Source: Nocardia albiluteola
GTDB lineage: Bacteria; Actinomycetota; Actinomycetes; Mycobacteriales; Mycobacteriaceae
DNA length: 64,000 nucleotides
Assembly (NCBI RefSeq): GCF_018860155.1
Contig: NZ_JAHKNI010000011.1
Coordinates: 46,646 to 110,645, forward strand
Direction: 5' to 3'
The notes below the pieces were generated by a model. It had not been told where the DNA came from. It was given only the letters and a program-made list of their open reading frames with translations, and searched no databases. Both the position numbers and the translations under genes were made by a program. Below, piece by piece: positions 33,949 to 42,249 of this stretch (position 1 is its first letter; every line of letters begins with the position of its first letter).

Positions 33949-34049
33949 CAAGATCGCAACAGCGCGATCCGGGTCGCAACGAGGCGATCCACCTTCCCGG
34001 AAGTGAAGTCTGTACGGACGCTGCATCCCGAGAGAGAAGAAGAGACGGC

Positions 34050-34862
34050 ATGACACAACCCCTCCCGTATGCGGTGAACCTGTCCATCCTGTTCACCGAG
34101 CTGCCCCTGCTGGAGCGCCCCGCCGCGGCCAAGGCCGCCGGATTCGACGCGGTGGAGTTCTGGTGGCCCTTCGGCGCCAACGCCACCCCCGCCGACGACG
34201 AGGTCGAGGCCTTCGTCACCGCCATCGAGCAGGCCGGCGTGCAGCTGATCGGCCTGAACCTCTTCGCCGGTGACATGCCCGCCGGAGAGCGCGGGCTGGT
34301 GTCGTGGCCGGGACGTGAGCAGGAGTTCGCCGACAGCGTCGCGGTGGCCGTGGCGATCGGGCGTCGCCTGGGCTGCAAGGCCTTCAACGCCCTCTACGGC
34401 CTGCGCCTCGAGGGCCAGGAGCCCGGCGCGCAGGACGAGGTGGCCATCCGCAACCTGGCGCTGGCCGCGCGCTCGATCGGCGAGATCGGCGGCACCGTGC
34501 TGCTCGAGCCCGTCAGCGGCATCGCCACCTATCCGCTCAAGACCGCCGAAGACGTTGTCGGCGTGCTGGATCGGGTTCGCGAGGCGCAGGGCGCGACGAA
34601 CATCGGCCTGCTGGCCGACATCTACCACCTCACCGTGAACGGCGACGATCTGGACAAGGTCATCGAGGCGCACGCCGACCGGATCGCGCACGTCCAGTTC
34701 GCCGACGCGCCCGGGCGGCACGAGCCCGGCACCGGTGAGCTCGACATCTTCGGCTACATCGACAAGATCGGCGCCGCCGGCTACCGCGGCTACGTCGCCG
34801 CGGAGTACGCCCCCAGCGGCGCCAGCGCCGACAGCTTCGCCTGGCTGCCCGCAGCCCGCTGA
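34050..34862 (+). CDS. hyi: Hydroxypyruvate isomerase
   Basis: A 270-residue xylose-isomerase-like TIM-barrel protein. It shows AVNLSILFTELPLLERPAAA at the start, AAGFDAVEFWWPF, the metal-ligand stretches LLEPVSG and LLADIYHLTVNGDD, HVQFADAPGRHEPGTGE and GYVAAEYAP. It interconverts hydroxypyruvate and tartronate semialdehyde. It is the first plus-strand gene of the glyoxylate branch and is followed after 35 bases by tartronate-semialdehyde reductase. Confidence 0.92.
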   Translation: MTQPLPYAVNLSILFTELPLLERPAAAKAAGFDAVEFWWPFGANATPADDEVEAFVTAIEQAGVQLIGLNLFAGDMPAGERGLVSWPGREQEFADSVAVAVAIGRRLGCKAFNALYGLRLEGQEPGAQDEVAIRNLALAARSIGEIGGTVLLEPVSGIATYPLKTAEDVVGVLDRVREAQGATNIGLLADIYHLTVNGDDLDKVIEAHADRIAHVQFADAPGRHEPGTGELDIFGYIDKIGAAGYRGYVAAEYAPSGASADSFAWLPAAR

Positions 34863-34897
34863 AAAATACATCGCCGAAAGACATACGGAGAAACAAC

Positions 34898-35782
34898 ATG
34901 ACCAGAATCGGATTCATCGGCCTCGGCATCATGGGCTCGCCCATGGCCTCCCACCTGGCCAAGGCCGGGCACGAGGTGGTCGGCTACACCCTCAACACCG
35001 ACGCGTACGCGCGGCTCGAGGGCGACGGCGGTCGCGCGGTGGACAGCATCGAGGCCGCGGTCAAGGACGCCGAGATCGTTATCACCATGCTGCCCAACCA
35101 TCCTCAGGTCGAGGACGTGGTGCTCGGTGAGGGCGGCGTGTTCGCCCACGCGCCCAAGGGTGCGCTGCTGATCGACTTCTCCACGATCCGGCCCGAGAGC
35201 TCGATCGCGGTGGCCGAGGCCGGCGCCAAGGCCGGATTCCGGGTGCTCGACGCGCCGGTATCCGGTGGCCAGGGCGGCGCCGAGGAGGGCGTGCTGTCCA
35301 TCATGGTCGGCGGCGACGCGGACGACTTCGCCGCCGTGACACCGGTTTTCGAGGCGGTCGGCAAGACCTACATCCACGTCGGCGCGCACGGCGCCGGACA
35401 GATCGTCAAGGCGGCCAACCAGCTCGTGGTCGGCGGCACCTACGCCCTGGTCGCCGAGGCCATCGTGCTGATGGAGGCACTGGGTGTGGACGCGGGCAAG
35501 GGCCTGGACGTGCTGGCCGGCGGTCTGGCGGGCAGCACCATCCTCGAGCGCAAGCGCAAGTCGATGGTGGCCCGCGAGTTCGCCCCCGGCTTCCGGATCG
35601 ACCTGCACCACAAGGACATGGGCATCATCACCGACGCCGCCAAGCAGGCCGACGTGTCGCTGCCGACCGCCGCGCTGACCGCATCGCTGATCGCCGCGGG
35701 CCGCGCCCAGGGCTACGGCTCGCTGGATCACTCGGCGCTGCTGAAGGTCATCGAGAACCTCAACGGGCGCGGCGAGAAGTAG
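34898..35782 (+). CDS. glxR: 2-hydroxy-3-oxopropionate (tartronate semialdehyde) reductase
   Basis: A 294-residue beta-hydroxyacid dehydrogenase. The features are RIGFIGLGIMGSPMASHLAK (NAD(P) motif), DAPVSGGQGGAEEG (substrate site) and the catalytic lysine in GAGQIVKAANQLVVGG. It reduces tartronate semialdehyde, made from two glyoxylate by Gcl, to D-glycerate. ACGGAG precedes the ATG. The position between hyi and glycerate kinase supports the assignment over 3-hydroxyisobutyrate dehydrogenase. Confidence 0.93.
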   Translation: MTRIGFIGLGIMGSPMASHLAKAGHEVVGYTLNTDAYARLEGDGGRAVDSIEAAVKDAEIVITMLPNHPQVEDVVLGEGGVFAHAPKGALLIDFSTIRPESSIAVAEAGAKAGFRVLDAPVSGGQGGAEEGVLSIMVGGDADDFAAVTPVFEAVGKTYIHVGAHGAGQIVKAANQLVVGGTYALVAEAIVLMEALGVDAGKGLDVLAGGLAGSTILERKRKSMVAREFAPGFRIDLHHKDMGIITDAAKQADVSLPTAALTASLIAAGRAQGYGSLDHSALLKVIENLNGRGEK

Positions 35783-35786
35783 CCTG

Positions 35787-36938
35787 ATGAACTCGCCGCG
35801 AATCGTACTGGCCCCGGACAAGTTCAAGGGCTCGCTCACCGCCGGGGAGGTCGCCGAGGCGGTGGCCGCCGGTATCCGGCGGGTTCGCCCCGACGCCGAC
35901 ATCCGCTGGGTCCCGGTGGCCGACGGCGGGGAGGGGACGGTGGACGCGGCAGCCGCCGCCGGATTCGACTGCACCACGGTCGAAGTCGGCGGCCCGACCG
36001 GGGAGCCGGTGCGAGCGGCGTTCGCGCACAACGGCACGACCGCCGTCGTGGAGGCCGCGGCGGCCTGCGGGCTGTCCCGGCTACCACACGGCGTGCTCGC
36101 CCCGCTGACCGCGACCAGCCGCGGCGTCGGCGAGCTGCTGCTCGCCGCGCTCGACACCGGCTGCCGCACGGTGGTTCTCGGTGTGGGCGGCAGTGCCTGC
36201 ACCGACGGCGGCGCCGGCATGCTCGCCGGGCTGGGCGCATCGTTGCTCGATGCGGATGCCCGTCCGGTGGGCCCGGGCGGCGGCGGCCTGGCCGATATCG
36301 CGTATCTCGACCTGCACCAGCTCGATCCCCGCATCCACGAGGTGGATCTGGTGCTGGCCAGCGATGTCGACAACCCGCTGCTCGGAGCGCACGGCGCGGC
36401 CGCGATTTTCGGGCCGCAGAAGGGCGCGGGCGCCGGTGAGCTGGCCGTGCTGGAGGCGGGGCTGACGCACTGGTCCCGGCTCGTGGCCCAGCGCACCGGA
36501 TTCGACGTGGCCGACCGGCCGGGCGCCGGTGCGGCGGGCGGCATCGGTTTCGCCGCCCTCGCGGTGCTCGGCGCCCGGCGCTCGGGCGGCATCGACGTGC
36601 TGCTCGACCTGGTCGGATTCGATCGGGTGGTCAAGGACGCGGATCTGGTGGTGACCGGGGAGGGTTCGCTCGACGAGCAGACCCTGCACGGCAAGGCGCC
36701 CGCCGGCGTCGCGGCCCGCGCCGCCAAGGCCGGGGTGCGCACCATTGCCGTCGCCGGACGGCAGCTGCTCGACGAGGCACAGCTGCGGGGCGCGGGTTTC
36801 GCCGCGTCCTATCCGCTCACCGCGCTCGAGCCGGACCTGCAGCGGTGCCAGGACGAGGCCGCGGAACTGTTGCAGCGCCAAGGGGAACTGATCGCGCGGG
36901 AGCAGCTGACCGAACCGGCTGCCGGCCGCACGTCCTAG
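35787..36938 (+). CDS. glxK: Glycerate kinase (GarK/GlxK family)
   Basis: A 383-residue glycerate kinase of the type I family. It begins IVLAPDKFKGSLTAGEVAEA (family motif), followed by PVADGGEGTVDA, LGVGGSACTDGGAGML, the DVDNPLLGAHGAA segment and GEGSLDEQT. It phosphorylates D-glycerate so that glyoxylate carbon enters central metabolism. The start is four bases after the glxR stop. After it there is a 301-base gap with a cluster of inverted repeats. Confidence 0.93.
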   Translation: MNSPRIVLAPDKFKGSLTAGEVAEAVAAGIRRVRPDADIRWVPVADGGEGTVDAAAAAGFDCTTVEVGGPTGEPVRAAFAHNGTTAVVEAAAACGLSRLPHGVLAPLTATSRGVGELLLAALDTGCRTVVLGVGGSACTDGGAGMLAGLGASLLDADARPVGPGGGGLADIAYLDLHQLDPRIHEVDLVLASDVDNPLLGAHGAAAIFGPQKGAGAGELAVLEAGLTHWSRLVAQRTGFDVADRPGAGAAGGIGFAALAVLGARRSGGIDVLLDLVGFDRVVKDADLVVTGEGSLDEQTLHGKAPAGVAARAAKAGVRTIAVAGRQLLDEAQLRGAGFAASYPLTALEPDLQRCQDEAAELLQRQGELIAREQLTEPAAGRTS

Positions 36939-36944
36939 ACCCAG

Positions 36945-37206
36945 CCGTCGTCCCGGCCGCTCGTGCCGGGACGACGGACCACCCGTCGCCTCGGTGGAGG
37001 CCGGAATCCCGCTTCGCGGTCGCGGATTCCGACCTCCGCCCGGGCGCCGGACACGCTCCGCCGTGCGCGCGGAAGCCGGAAATACCTAGCCGTCAAAGGG
37101 TTTCCGTCTTCCGCCCGCACTACGGCGCACCCGCGCCGGTCGCGTCGTTCCCGCGGAGGTCGGAACCCTATCCCGCCGTCTATGGGTCCCGGCTTCCGCA
37201 GGAACG
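36945..37206. repeat. Cluster of inverted repeats in a 301-base gap
   Basis: The gap between glxK and allB holds at least four stem-loops. 36945-36977 has perfect 13-base arms (CCGTCGTCCCGGC and its complement, 7-base loop), directly after the glxK stop, and may terminate. 36995-37037 has GGAGGCCGGAATC paired with GATTCCGACCTCC. A weaker one (GCGGAAGCCGGAAA with TTTCCGTCTTCCGC) lies at about 37070-37115. 37146-37206 has 23-base arms with about three mismatches. All share GGAA/TTCC and CCGAC/GGCCG elements, so they look like related REP-type units. Confidence 0.75.
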
Positions 37207-37239
37207 ATGCGGCACTATCCATGCAGTACAGGAGTTTTC

Positions 37240-38574
37240 GTGAATACCAACAGCGACAAGGTATTCCGCGCCCGCCGGGTGATCACGCCCACCGGCGAGG
37301 TCGCGGCATCGGTGGTCGTCCACGACGGGCGGATCGCCGAGATCACCCCCTACGACGCGCCGCACGCAGCGGGCGAGATCATCGACGTGCCGGACGATTC
37401 GGCGCTGCTACCGGGCCTGGTGGACAGCCACGTCCACGTCAACGAGCCCGGCCGCACCGCGTGGGAGGGCTTCGCCACCGCGACCCGCGCCGCGGTGGCC
37501 GGGGGCATCACCACGCTCATCGATATGCCGCTCAACAGCATTCCAGCGACGGTCGATATCGCCGCGCTGCGCGAGAAGCAAGACGTGGCGGCCGGGCAGT
37601 GCAGCATCGACGTCGGCTTCTGGGGCGGCGCGGTCGGCGACAACCTCGGCGACATGGCCGAGCTGGCGCGCGCGGGGGTGTTCGGCTTCAAGGCATTCCT
37701 GCTGCCCTCGGGCGTCGAGGAGTTCTGTCACCTGGACGCCGCCCAGCTCGAGGCCGCGGTGCGCGCGGTGGCCGAGCTGGATTCGCTGCTGATAGTGCAT
37801 GCGGAGGACCCTGCCGTCATCGACGCCGCACCGGCCCCGCACGGACCCATCTACGCCGATTTCCTCGCCTCGCGCCCGGTCGAGGCCGAGACCCGCGCCA
37901 TCGCCGCACTGATCGACCTCGCCGAGCGGTACGGCGCACGCGTGCACGTGCTGCACCTGGCCGCCGCCTGCGCGGTGCCGATGATCGCGGCCGCGCGCGC
38001 CCGTGGTGTGCGAATCACGGCGGAGACCTGTCCGCACTACCTGACCATCAGCGCCGAGGAGATCCCGGACGGCGCCACCGAATTCAAGTGCTGCCCACCG
38101 ATCCGCAACCGGGTCAACCAGCAGGGGCTGTGGAACGGACTGCGCGACAACGTCATCGACTGCATCGTCAGCGACCACTCCCCCAGCACGGTGGAGCTGA
38201 AGCGCGCGGGCGGCGGCGATTTCGGCAAGGCGTGGGGCGGCATCGCCGGTCTGCAAGTAGGGCTTTCGGCGATCTGGACCGCCTCCCCCGACTGGGTCGG
38301 GCTGCCCGATCTGGTGCGCTGGATGGCCACCGGGCCCGCGGATCTGGCCGGCCTGGAACACAAGGGCCGCATAGCAATCGGCGCGGACGCGGATTTCTGT
38401 GTGTTCGCCCCGCACGAGGAGTTCGTCGTCGACGCGACCGCGTTGCAGCACCGCAACCCGATCTCCGCCTACGACGGCCGCACGCTGCGCGGCGTGGTGC
38501 GATCCACCTGGCTGCGTGGCGATCTGATCACCGGTGACCACGCCCGTGGGCGCCTGCTGCAGAGAGAAGGGTAG
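37240..38574 (+). CDS. allB: Allantoinase
   Basis: A 444-residue cyclic amidohydrolase. Metal-binding residues appear in LLPGLVDSHVHVNEPGRT (HxH), FGFKAFLLPSG (carboxylated-lysine segment), LIVHAED and VHVLHLAAA (His ligands), and DCIVSDHSPS (Asp). It opens S-allantoin to allantoate. The frame is open back to 37207, but CAGGAG lies five bases before the GTG at 37240, which was chosen. It follows the uricase-route genes in function and is two bases from the allantoicase start. Confidence 0.93.
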   Translation: MNTNSDKVFRARRVITPTGEVAASVVVHDGRIAEITPYDAPHAAGEIIDVPDDSALLPGLVDSHVHVNEPGRTAWEGFATATRAAVAGGITTLIDMPLNSIPATVDIAALREKQDVAAGQCSIDVGFWGGAVGDNLGDMAELARAGVFGFKAFLLPSGVEEFCHLDAAQLEAAVRAVAELDSLLIVHAEDPAVIDAAPAPHGPIYADFLASRPVEAETRAIAALIDLAERYGARVHVLHLAAACAVPMIAAARARGVRITAETCPHYLTISAEEIPDGATEFKCCPPIRNRVNQQGLWNGLRDNVIDCIVSDHSPSTVELKRAGGGDFGKAWGGIAGLQVGLSAIWTASPDWVGLPDLVRWMATGPADLAGLEHKGRIAIGADADFCVFAPHEEFVVDATALQHRNPISAYDGRTLRGVVRSTWLRGDLITGDHARGRLLQREG

Positions 38575-38576
38575 TC

Positions 38577-39689
38577 ATGAGCGAGCTTGCGAGCGAATCA
38601 TCGACACAGCGTGCTTCGCTCACGCCGGAGCGAAGCAAAGGGACACAGCGTGCTTCGCTCATGCCGGAGCGAAGCGGAGGCGTGAGCGATTGGTCCCAAC
38701 TTCCGGACCTGGCCTCACGACAGGTCGGCGGCAGCGTGGTCGCGGCGAACGACGAATTCTTCGCCGAGCGTGAGAATCTCATCAAGGATGCGGCGCCGGT
38801 CTACCAGACCCACACCTTCAACAACAAGGGCCAGGTGTACGACGGCTGGGAGACCCGGCGCCGCCGCGACGGCAGCCCGGGACCCGACTGGGCGCTGATC
38901 CGGCTCGGCGTCGCGGGGGTGGTGTCCGGAATCGTCGTGGACACCGCATTTTTCATCGGCAACTTCCCGCCGCACGTCTCCATCGAAGGCGCCTCGGTGC
39001 CCGGGCATCCCTCGGTGGACGAACTGCTGGCCGCCGACTGGCATACCCTCGTGCCGGTCTCCCCGGTCGAGGGCGACAGCCGGAACCTGTTCGAGGCCAG
39101 CAACGATCGGCGCATCACCCACGTGCGGGTGAACATGCATCCCGACGGCGGCATCGCCCGGGTCCGGGTGCACGGTACCGCGGTCCCGGATCCGCAGTGG
39201 ATCGACGACATCCCCTTCGACCTCGCGGCGCTGCGCAACGGCGGCCGCGCGGTGGCCTGCAGCGACGGCTTCTTCTCCCCGCCGAACAACATGCTGCAGC
39301 CCGGTATTTCGCGGTTCATGGCCGACGGCTGGGAGACCCGGCGCCGGCGCGACGACGGCAACGACTGGGCCACCGTGGCCCTGGCCGCCGAGGCCGTGCC
39401 CGCAGTGCTCGAGCTCGACACCACGCACTACAAGGGCAACTCCCCCGCGCGCATCTCCCTGGACGGGTACACCGCGGACGGCGAGCTGGTCTCTCTGCTC
39501 GAGCCGACGGCGCTGCAGCCCGATGCCACCCACCGCTTCCGCCTCACTGGCGATCGGCCGGTGAATCACGTGCGCCTCAACGTCCTTCCCGACGGCGGCG
39601 TCGCCCGGCTGCGCCTGTTCGGCCGCATCACCCCCGCGGGGCGTGAGCAGCTCGAGAGCCGCTTCACCGCCACCACCCCGGACCACTGA
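38577..39689 (+). CDS. alc: Allantoicase with repeat-derived N-terminal extension
   Basis: A 370-residue allantoicase. The two homologous jelly-roll halves each contain DGWETRRRRD and an HVRVNMHPDGGIARVRVHG or HVRLNVLPDGGVARLRLFG strand pair. It hydrolyses allantoate to ureidoglycolate and urea. The normal family start (LPDLASR..GGSVVAANDEFF) begins at about residue 41. The first 35 residues come from two copies of a ~37-base DNA repeat (GACACAGCGTGCTTCGCTCA...). AGAAGGG supports the ATG at 38577. A GTG at 38682 would give the standard length but has poor spacing. The extension is probably translated. Confidence 0.9.
   Translation: MSELASESSTQRASLTPERSKGTQRASLMPERSGGVSDWSQLPDLASRQVGGSVVAANDEFFAERENLIKDAAPVYQTHTFNNKGQVYDGWETRRRRDGSPGPDWALIRLGVAGVVSGIVVDTAFFIGNFPPHVSIEGASVPGHPSVDELLAADWHTLVPVSPVEGDSRNLFEASNDRRITHVRVNMHPDGGIARVRVHGTAVPDPQWIDDIPFDLAALRNGGRAVACSDGFFSPPNNMLQPGISRFMADGWETRRRRDDGNDWATVALAAEAVPAVLELDTTHYKGNSPARISLDGYTADGELVSLLEPTALQPDATHRFRLTGDRPVNHVRLNVLPDGGVARLRLFGRITPAGREQLESRFTATTPDH
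38606..38680 (+). repeat. Two tandem copies of a ~37-base repeat inside the allantoicase start
   Basis: Copies beginning CACAGCGTGCTTCGCTCA and ending GCCGGAGCGAAGC lie side by side and differ at one base in this core. They are related to the GAGCGAAGC-type repeats near 59100 and 63900. Confidence 0.75.
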
Positions 39690-39720
39690 CCCCACGGCCA
39701 TTGATCACGAAGGAGACCCG

Positions 39721-40107
39721 ATGGTTCTGATGTTCCTCAACGGCGACGGCATGCGCGGCGGGCGCCTCAACGGCCAGCTCGACGGCGCCCCGCTACTGCG
39801 CGCCGCGCGCAGCGCCGCCAAGTACCGCTACTACTCGGTCGGCGACCGCTTCCCCGCCATGCTCGCCACCTCCGACGAGGGTCGCTCGGTCCTCGGCGAG
39901 GTATACGACGTACCGATGGAAGTGTTGCGGGACAACCTGATCCCGAACGAACCGCCCGAGCTCGAGCTCGGCCTGATCGAACTCGAGGACGGCACGGCCT
40001 GCCTGGCCACCGTGCTGCGGCCGAACCTGGCCGACTCGCCCGAGCTGACCGACATCTCCGATATCGGCGACTGGCGCGCCTACCGCGGCATCCCGGTCGC
40101 CGACTGA
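39721..40107 (+). CDS. AtzF C-terminal-domain-like (gamma-glutamylcyclotransferase-fold) protein
   Basis: A 128-residue protein that resembles the C-terminal domain of allophanate hydrolase: FLNGDGMRGGRLNGQLDGA at the start, then TAxxYRxY-like SAAKYRYYSVGDRFPAML, GEVYDVPMEVLRDNLIPNEP and LELGLIELEDGTACLATVL. The fold is related to gamma-glutamylcyclotransferases. AAGGAG lies five bases before the ATG. It sits between allantoicase and glyoxylate carboligase. No ureidoglycolate lyase (AllA) is visible in the cluster, so this protein may handle ureidoglycolate or a urea-related product. That is inference from position; its active site is unproven. Confidence 0.75.
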   Translation: MVLMFLNGDGMRGGRLNGQLDGAPLLRAARSAAKYRYYSVGDRFPAMLATSDEGRSVLGEVYDVPMEVLRDNLIPNEPPELELGLIELEDGTACLATVLRPNLADSPELTDISDIGDWRAYRGIPVAD

Positions 40108-40171
40108 TCGCGCCGCCCCGGCCGAATAGCCGAGGGCACAAGTAAATACATCCGGTCTCGCACCGCGGACC

Positions 40172-40206
40172 GGGCCACGCGGGGATGACGGCTCCCCGCG
40201 CGGCCC
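40172..40206 (+). terminator. GC-rich hairpin between the AtzF-C-like gene and gcl
   Basis: Arms 40172-40185 and 40193-40206 (14 bases, one mismatch, GGGCC..CGGGGA type) enclose a 7-base loop. No T-run follows. It may partially separate gcl from the upstream genes. Confidence 0.55.
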
Positions 40207-40251
40207 GATCAACGGAACGAGACGCCAAACGCACACATGGGAGTACACGAC

Positions 40252-42042
40252 ATGCCACGCATGCGGGCCGTCGACGCGGCCGTCAAGATCCTGGAACTGG
40301 AGGGCGCCACACAGGCTTTCGGCCTGCCCGGCGCCGCGATCAACCCCTTCTACTCGGCGCTGCGCGCGCACGGTGGCATCAAGCACGTGCTGGCCCGCCA
40401 CATGGAGGGCGCCTCGCACATGGCCGAGGGCTACACCCGGGCCGCGCACGGCAACATCGGCGTGTGCATCGGCACCTCCGGCCCGGCCGGCACCGACATG
40501 ATCACCGGCCTGTATTCGGCCATCGCGGACTCGATTCCGATCCTGTGCATCACCGGGCAGGCGCCGCGCGCCCGCCTGCACAAGGAGGACTTCCAGGCGG
40601 TCGACATCGCCGCCATCGCCGCGCCCGTCACGAAAATGGCTGTGACCGTGCTGGAACCGGCCCAGGTGCCCGGGGTCTTCCAGCAGGCGTTCCACCTGAT
40701 GCGCTCGGGCCGGCCTGGCCCGGTGCTCATCGACCTGCCGGTCGACGTGCAGGTCGCCGAGATCGAGTTCGACCCGGAAACCTATGCGCCGCTGCCGGTC
40801 TACAAGCCCGCCGCGACGCGCGCGCAGGCCGCGAAGGCCCTGGAAATGCTGACCGCCTCGCAGCGGCCGCTGTTCGTCGCGGGCGGCGGCATCATCAATG
40901 CCGGCGCCGAGGACCTGATGGTCGAGCTGGCCGAGCTGCTGAACGTGCCGGTGGTCCCGACCCTGATGGGCTGGGGCATCCTGCCCGACGACCACGAGCT
41001 GTCCGCGGGCATGGTCGGCCTGCAGACCTCCACCCGCTACGGCAACGCCACCCTGTTGGCCTCGGACTTCGTCATGGGCATCGGCAACCGGTGGGCCAAC
41101 CGCCACACCGGAAACCTGGAAACCTACACCCGGGGACGCACTTTCGTGCACGTGGACATCGAGCCCACGCAGATCGGCCGGGTGTTCGCGCCCGACTACG
41201 GCATCGCCTCGGACGCCAAGGCCGCGCTCGAGCAGCTGCTGGCGGTGGCCCGCGAGCGCAAGCAGGCCGGAACCCTGCCCGACTACTCCGGCTGGGTCGC
41301 CGAGTGCACCGAGCGCAAGGGAAGCCTGCACCGCAAGACGCACTTCGACAACGTTCCGGTGAAACCGCAACGGGTGTACGAGGAGATGAACCGGGCGTTC
41401 GGGCGCGACACCCGCTACGTCTCCACGATCGGCCTGTCGCAGATCGCCGGCGCGCAGATGCTGCACGTGTACCAGGCGCGCAACTGGATCAACTGCGGCC
41501 AGGCCGGCCCGCTGGGCTGGACCGTGCCCGCGACGCTCGGCGTGGTGGCGGCCGACCCGACCCGCAATGTCGTTGCGCTGTCGGGTGATTACGACTTCCA
41601 GTTCATGATCGAGGAACTGGCCGTCGGCGCCCAGTTCAACCTGCCGTACGTGCACGTGCTGGTGAACAACTCCTACCTGGGCCTGATCCGGCAGGCGCAG
41701 CGCGCGTTCGACATGGACTACTTCGTGCAGCTCGGCTTCGACAACATCAACGCCGACGATTCCATCGGCCTGGCCAAGGGCTACGGCGTGGACCACGTCC
41801 GCGTCGCGGAGGGCCTGGGCTGCAAGGCGATTCGCGTCGAGGACCCGAAGGATATCGCCGCCGCCTTCGCCCGCGCCAAGGAGTGGGCACAGGAGTTCCG
41901 GGTTCCCGTGGTGGTCGAGATCATCCTGGAGAAGGTCACCAACATCTCCATGGGCGCCACCGACATCGACCAGATCACCGAATTCGAGGCCCTGGCCGAA
42001 TCCGCCGCCGATGCACCGACCGCTCTGCTGCCGCTGAGCTGA
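40252..42042 (+). CDS. gcl: Glyoxylate carboligase (tartronate-semialdehyde synthase)
   Basis: A 596-residue ThDP enzyme very close to E. coli Gcl. It has MRAVDAAVKILELEGATQAF, FGLPGAAINPFYSAL, RHMEGASHMAEGYTRA (Met at the place of the catalytic Val of Gcl and without the Glu that other ThDP enzymes use), GTSGPAGTDMITGLYS, and the ThDP motif GDYDFQF with NNSYLGLIRQAQ. It condenses two glyoxylate to tartronate semialdehyde plus CO2. The ATG at 40252 has TGGGAG eight bases upstream and gives the family start; an ATG at 40237 is less likely. Confidence 0.95.
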   Translation: MPRMRAVDAAVKILELEGATQAFGLPGAAINPFYSALRAHGGIKHVLARHMEGASHMAEGYTRAAHGNIGVCIGTSGPAGTDMITGLYSAIADSIPILCITGQAPRARLHKEDFQAVDIAAIAAPVTKMAVTVLEPAQVPGVFQQAFHLMRSGRPGPVLIDLPVDVQVAEIEFDPETYAPLPVYKPAATRAQAAKALEMLTASQRPLFVAGGGIINAGAEDLMVELAELLNVPVVPTLMGWGILPDDHELSAGMVGLQTSTRYGNATLLASDFVMGIGNRWANRHTGNLETYTRGRTFVHVDIEPTQIGRVFAPDYGIASDAKAALEQLLAVARERKQAGTLPDYSGWVAECTERKGSLHRKTHFDNVPVKPQRVYEEMNRAFGRDTRYVSTIGLSQIAGAQMLHVYQARNWINCGQAGPLGWTVPATLGVVAADPTRNVVALSGDYDFQFMIEELAVGAQFNLPYVHVLVNNSYLGLIRQAQRAFDMDYFVQLGFDNINADDSIGLAKGYGVDHVRVAEGLGCKAIRVEDPKDIAAAFARAKEWAQEFRVPVVVEIILEKVTNISMGATDIDQITEFEALAESAADAPTALLPLS

Positions 42043-42090
42043 CCCAGGACTCCGTCGGCTTTATCACACACGCTCCCACGCCGACGGTCG

Positions 42091-42126
42091 CCCCGCCACA
42101 CCCGAGACCCGGGTGCGGCGGGGTTT
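42091..42126 (+). terminator. Rho-independent-type terminator after gcl
   Basis: Arms CCCCGCCACACCCG and CGGGTGCGGCGGGG (one mismatch, 5-base loop) are followed by TTTCTCG. It ends the glyoxylate operon. Confidence 0.85.
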
Positions 42127-42249
42127 CTCGTTCGACCGCACGATTGTGACCCCGTTCCGCAGCGATCTCCGCTGGTCAGGCCCTGCCAGCTAGGTCACAG
42201 CCGGTCCCCCGAGAACTGACAGAGGGCACGGAGGCACCTCCCAGAATCG

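Larger units (their letters stand above)
33709..34049. promoter_or_regulatory. Divergent promoter region of urate and glyoxylate operons
   Basis: This 341-base region lies between uraD (minus) and hyi (plus). It has no coding frame of its own and is richer in A/T than its surroundings. It contains two palindromes at 33793-33810 and 33932-33948, listed separately, and is the likely control region of both operons. Confidence 0.72.

Noticed and set aside
34790..36745. 651-codon minus-strand frame opposite glxR and glxK
   Set aside because: Serine/alanine/proline-rich shadow of two well-identified genes; no motif.
37070..37206. Riboswitch ahead of allantoinase
   Set aside because: Stem-loops are present, but no conserved aptamer motif is recognised and similar units recur in the same gap, so a repeat-element reading is better supported.
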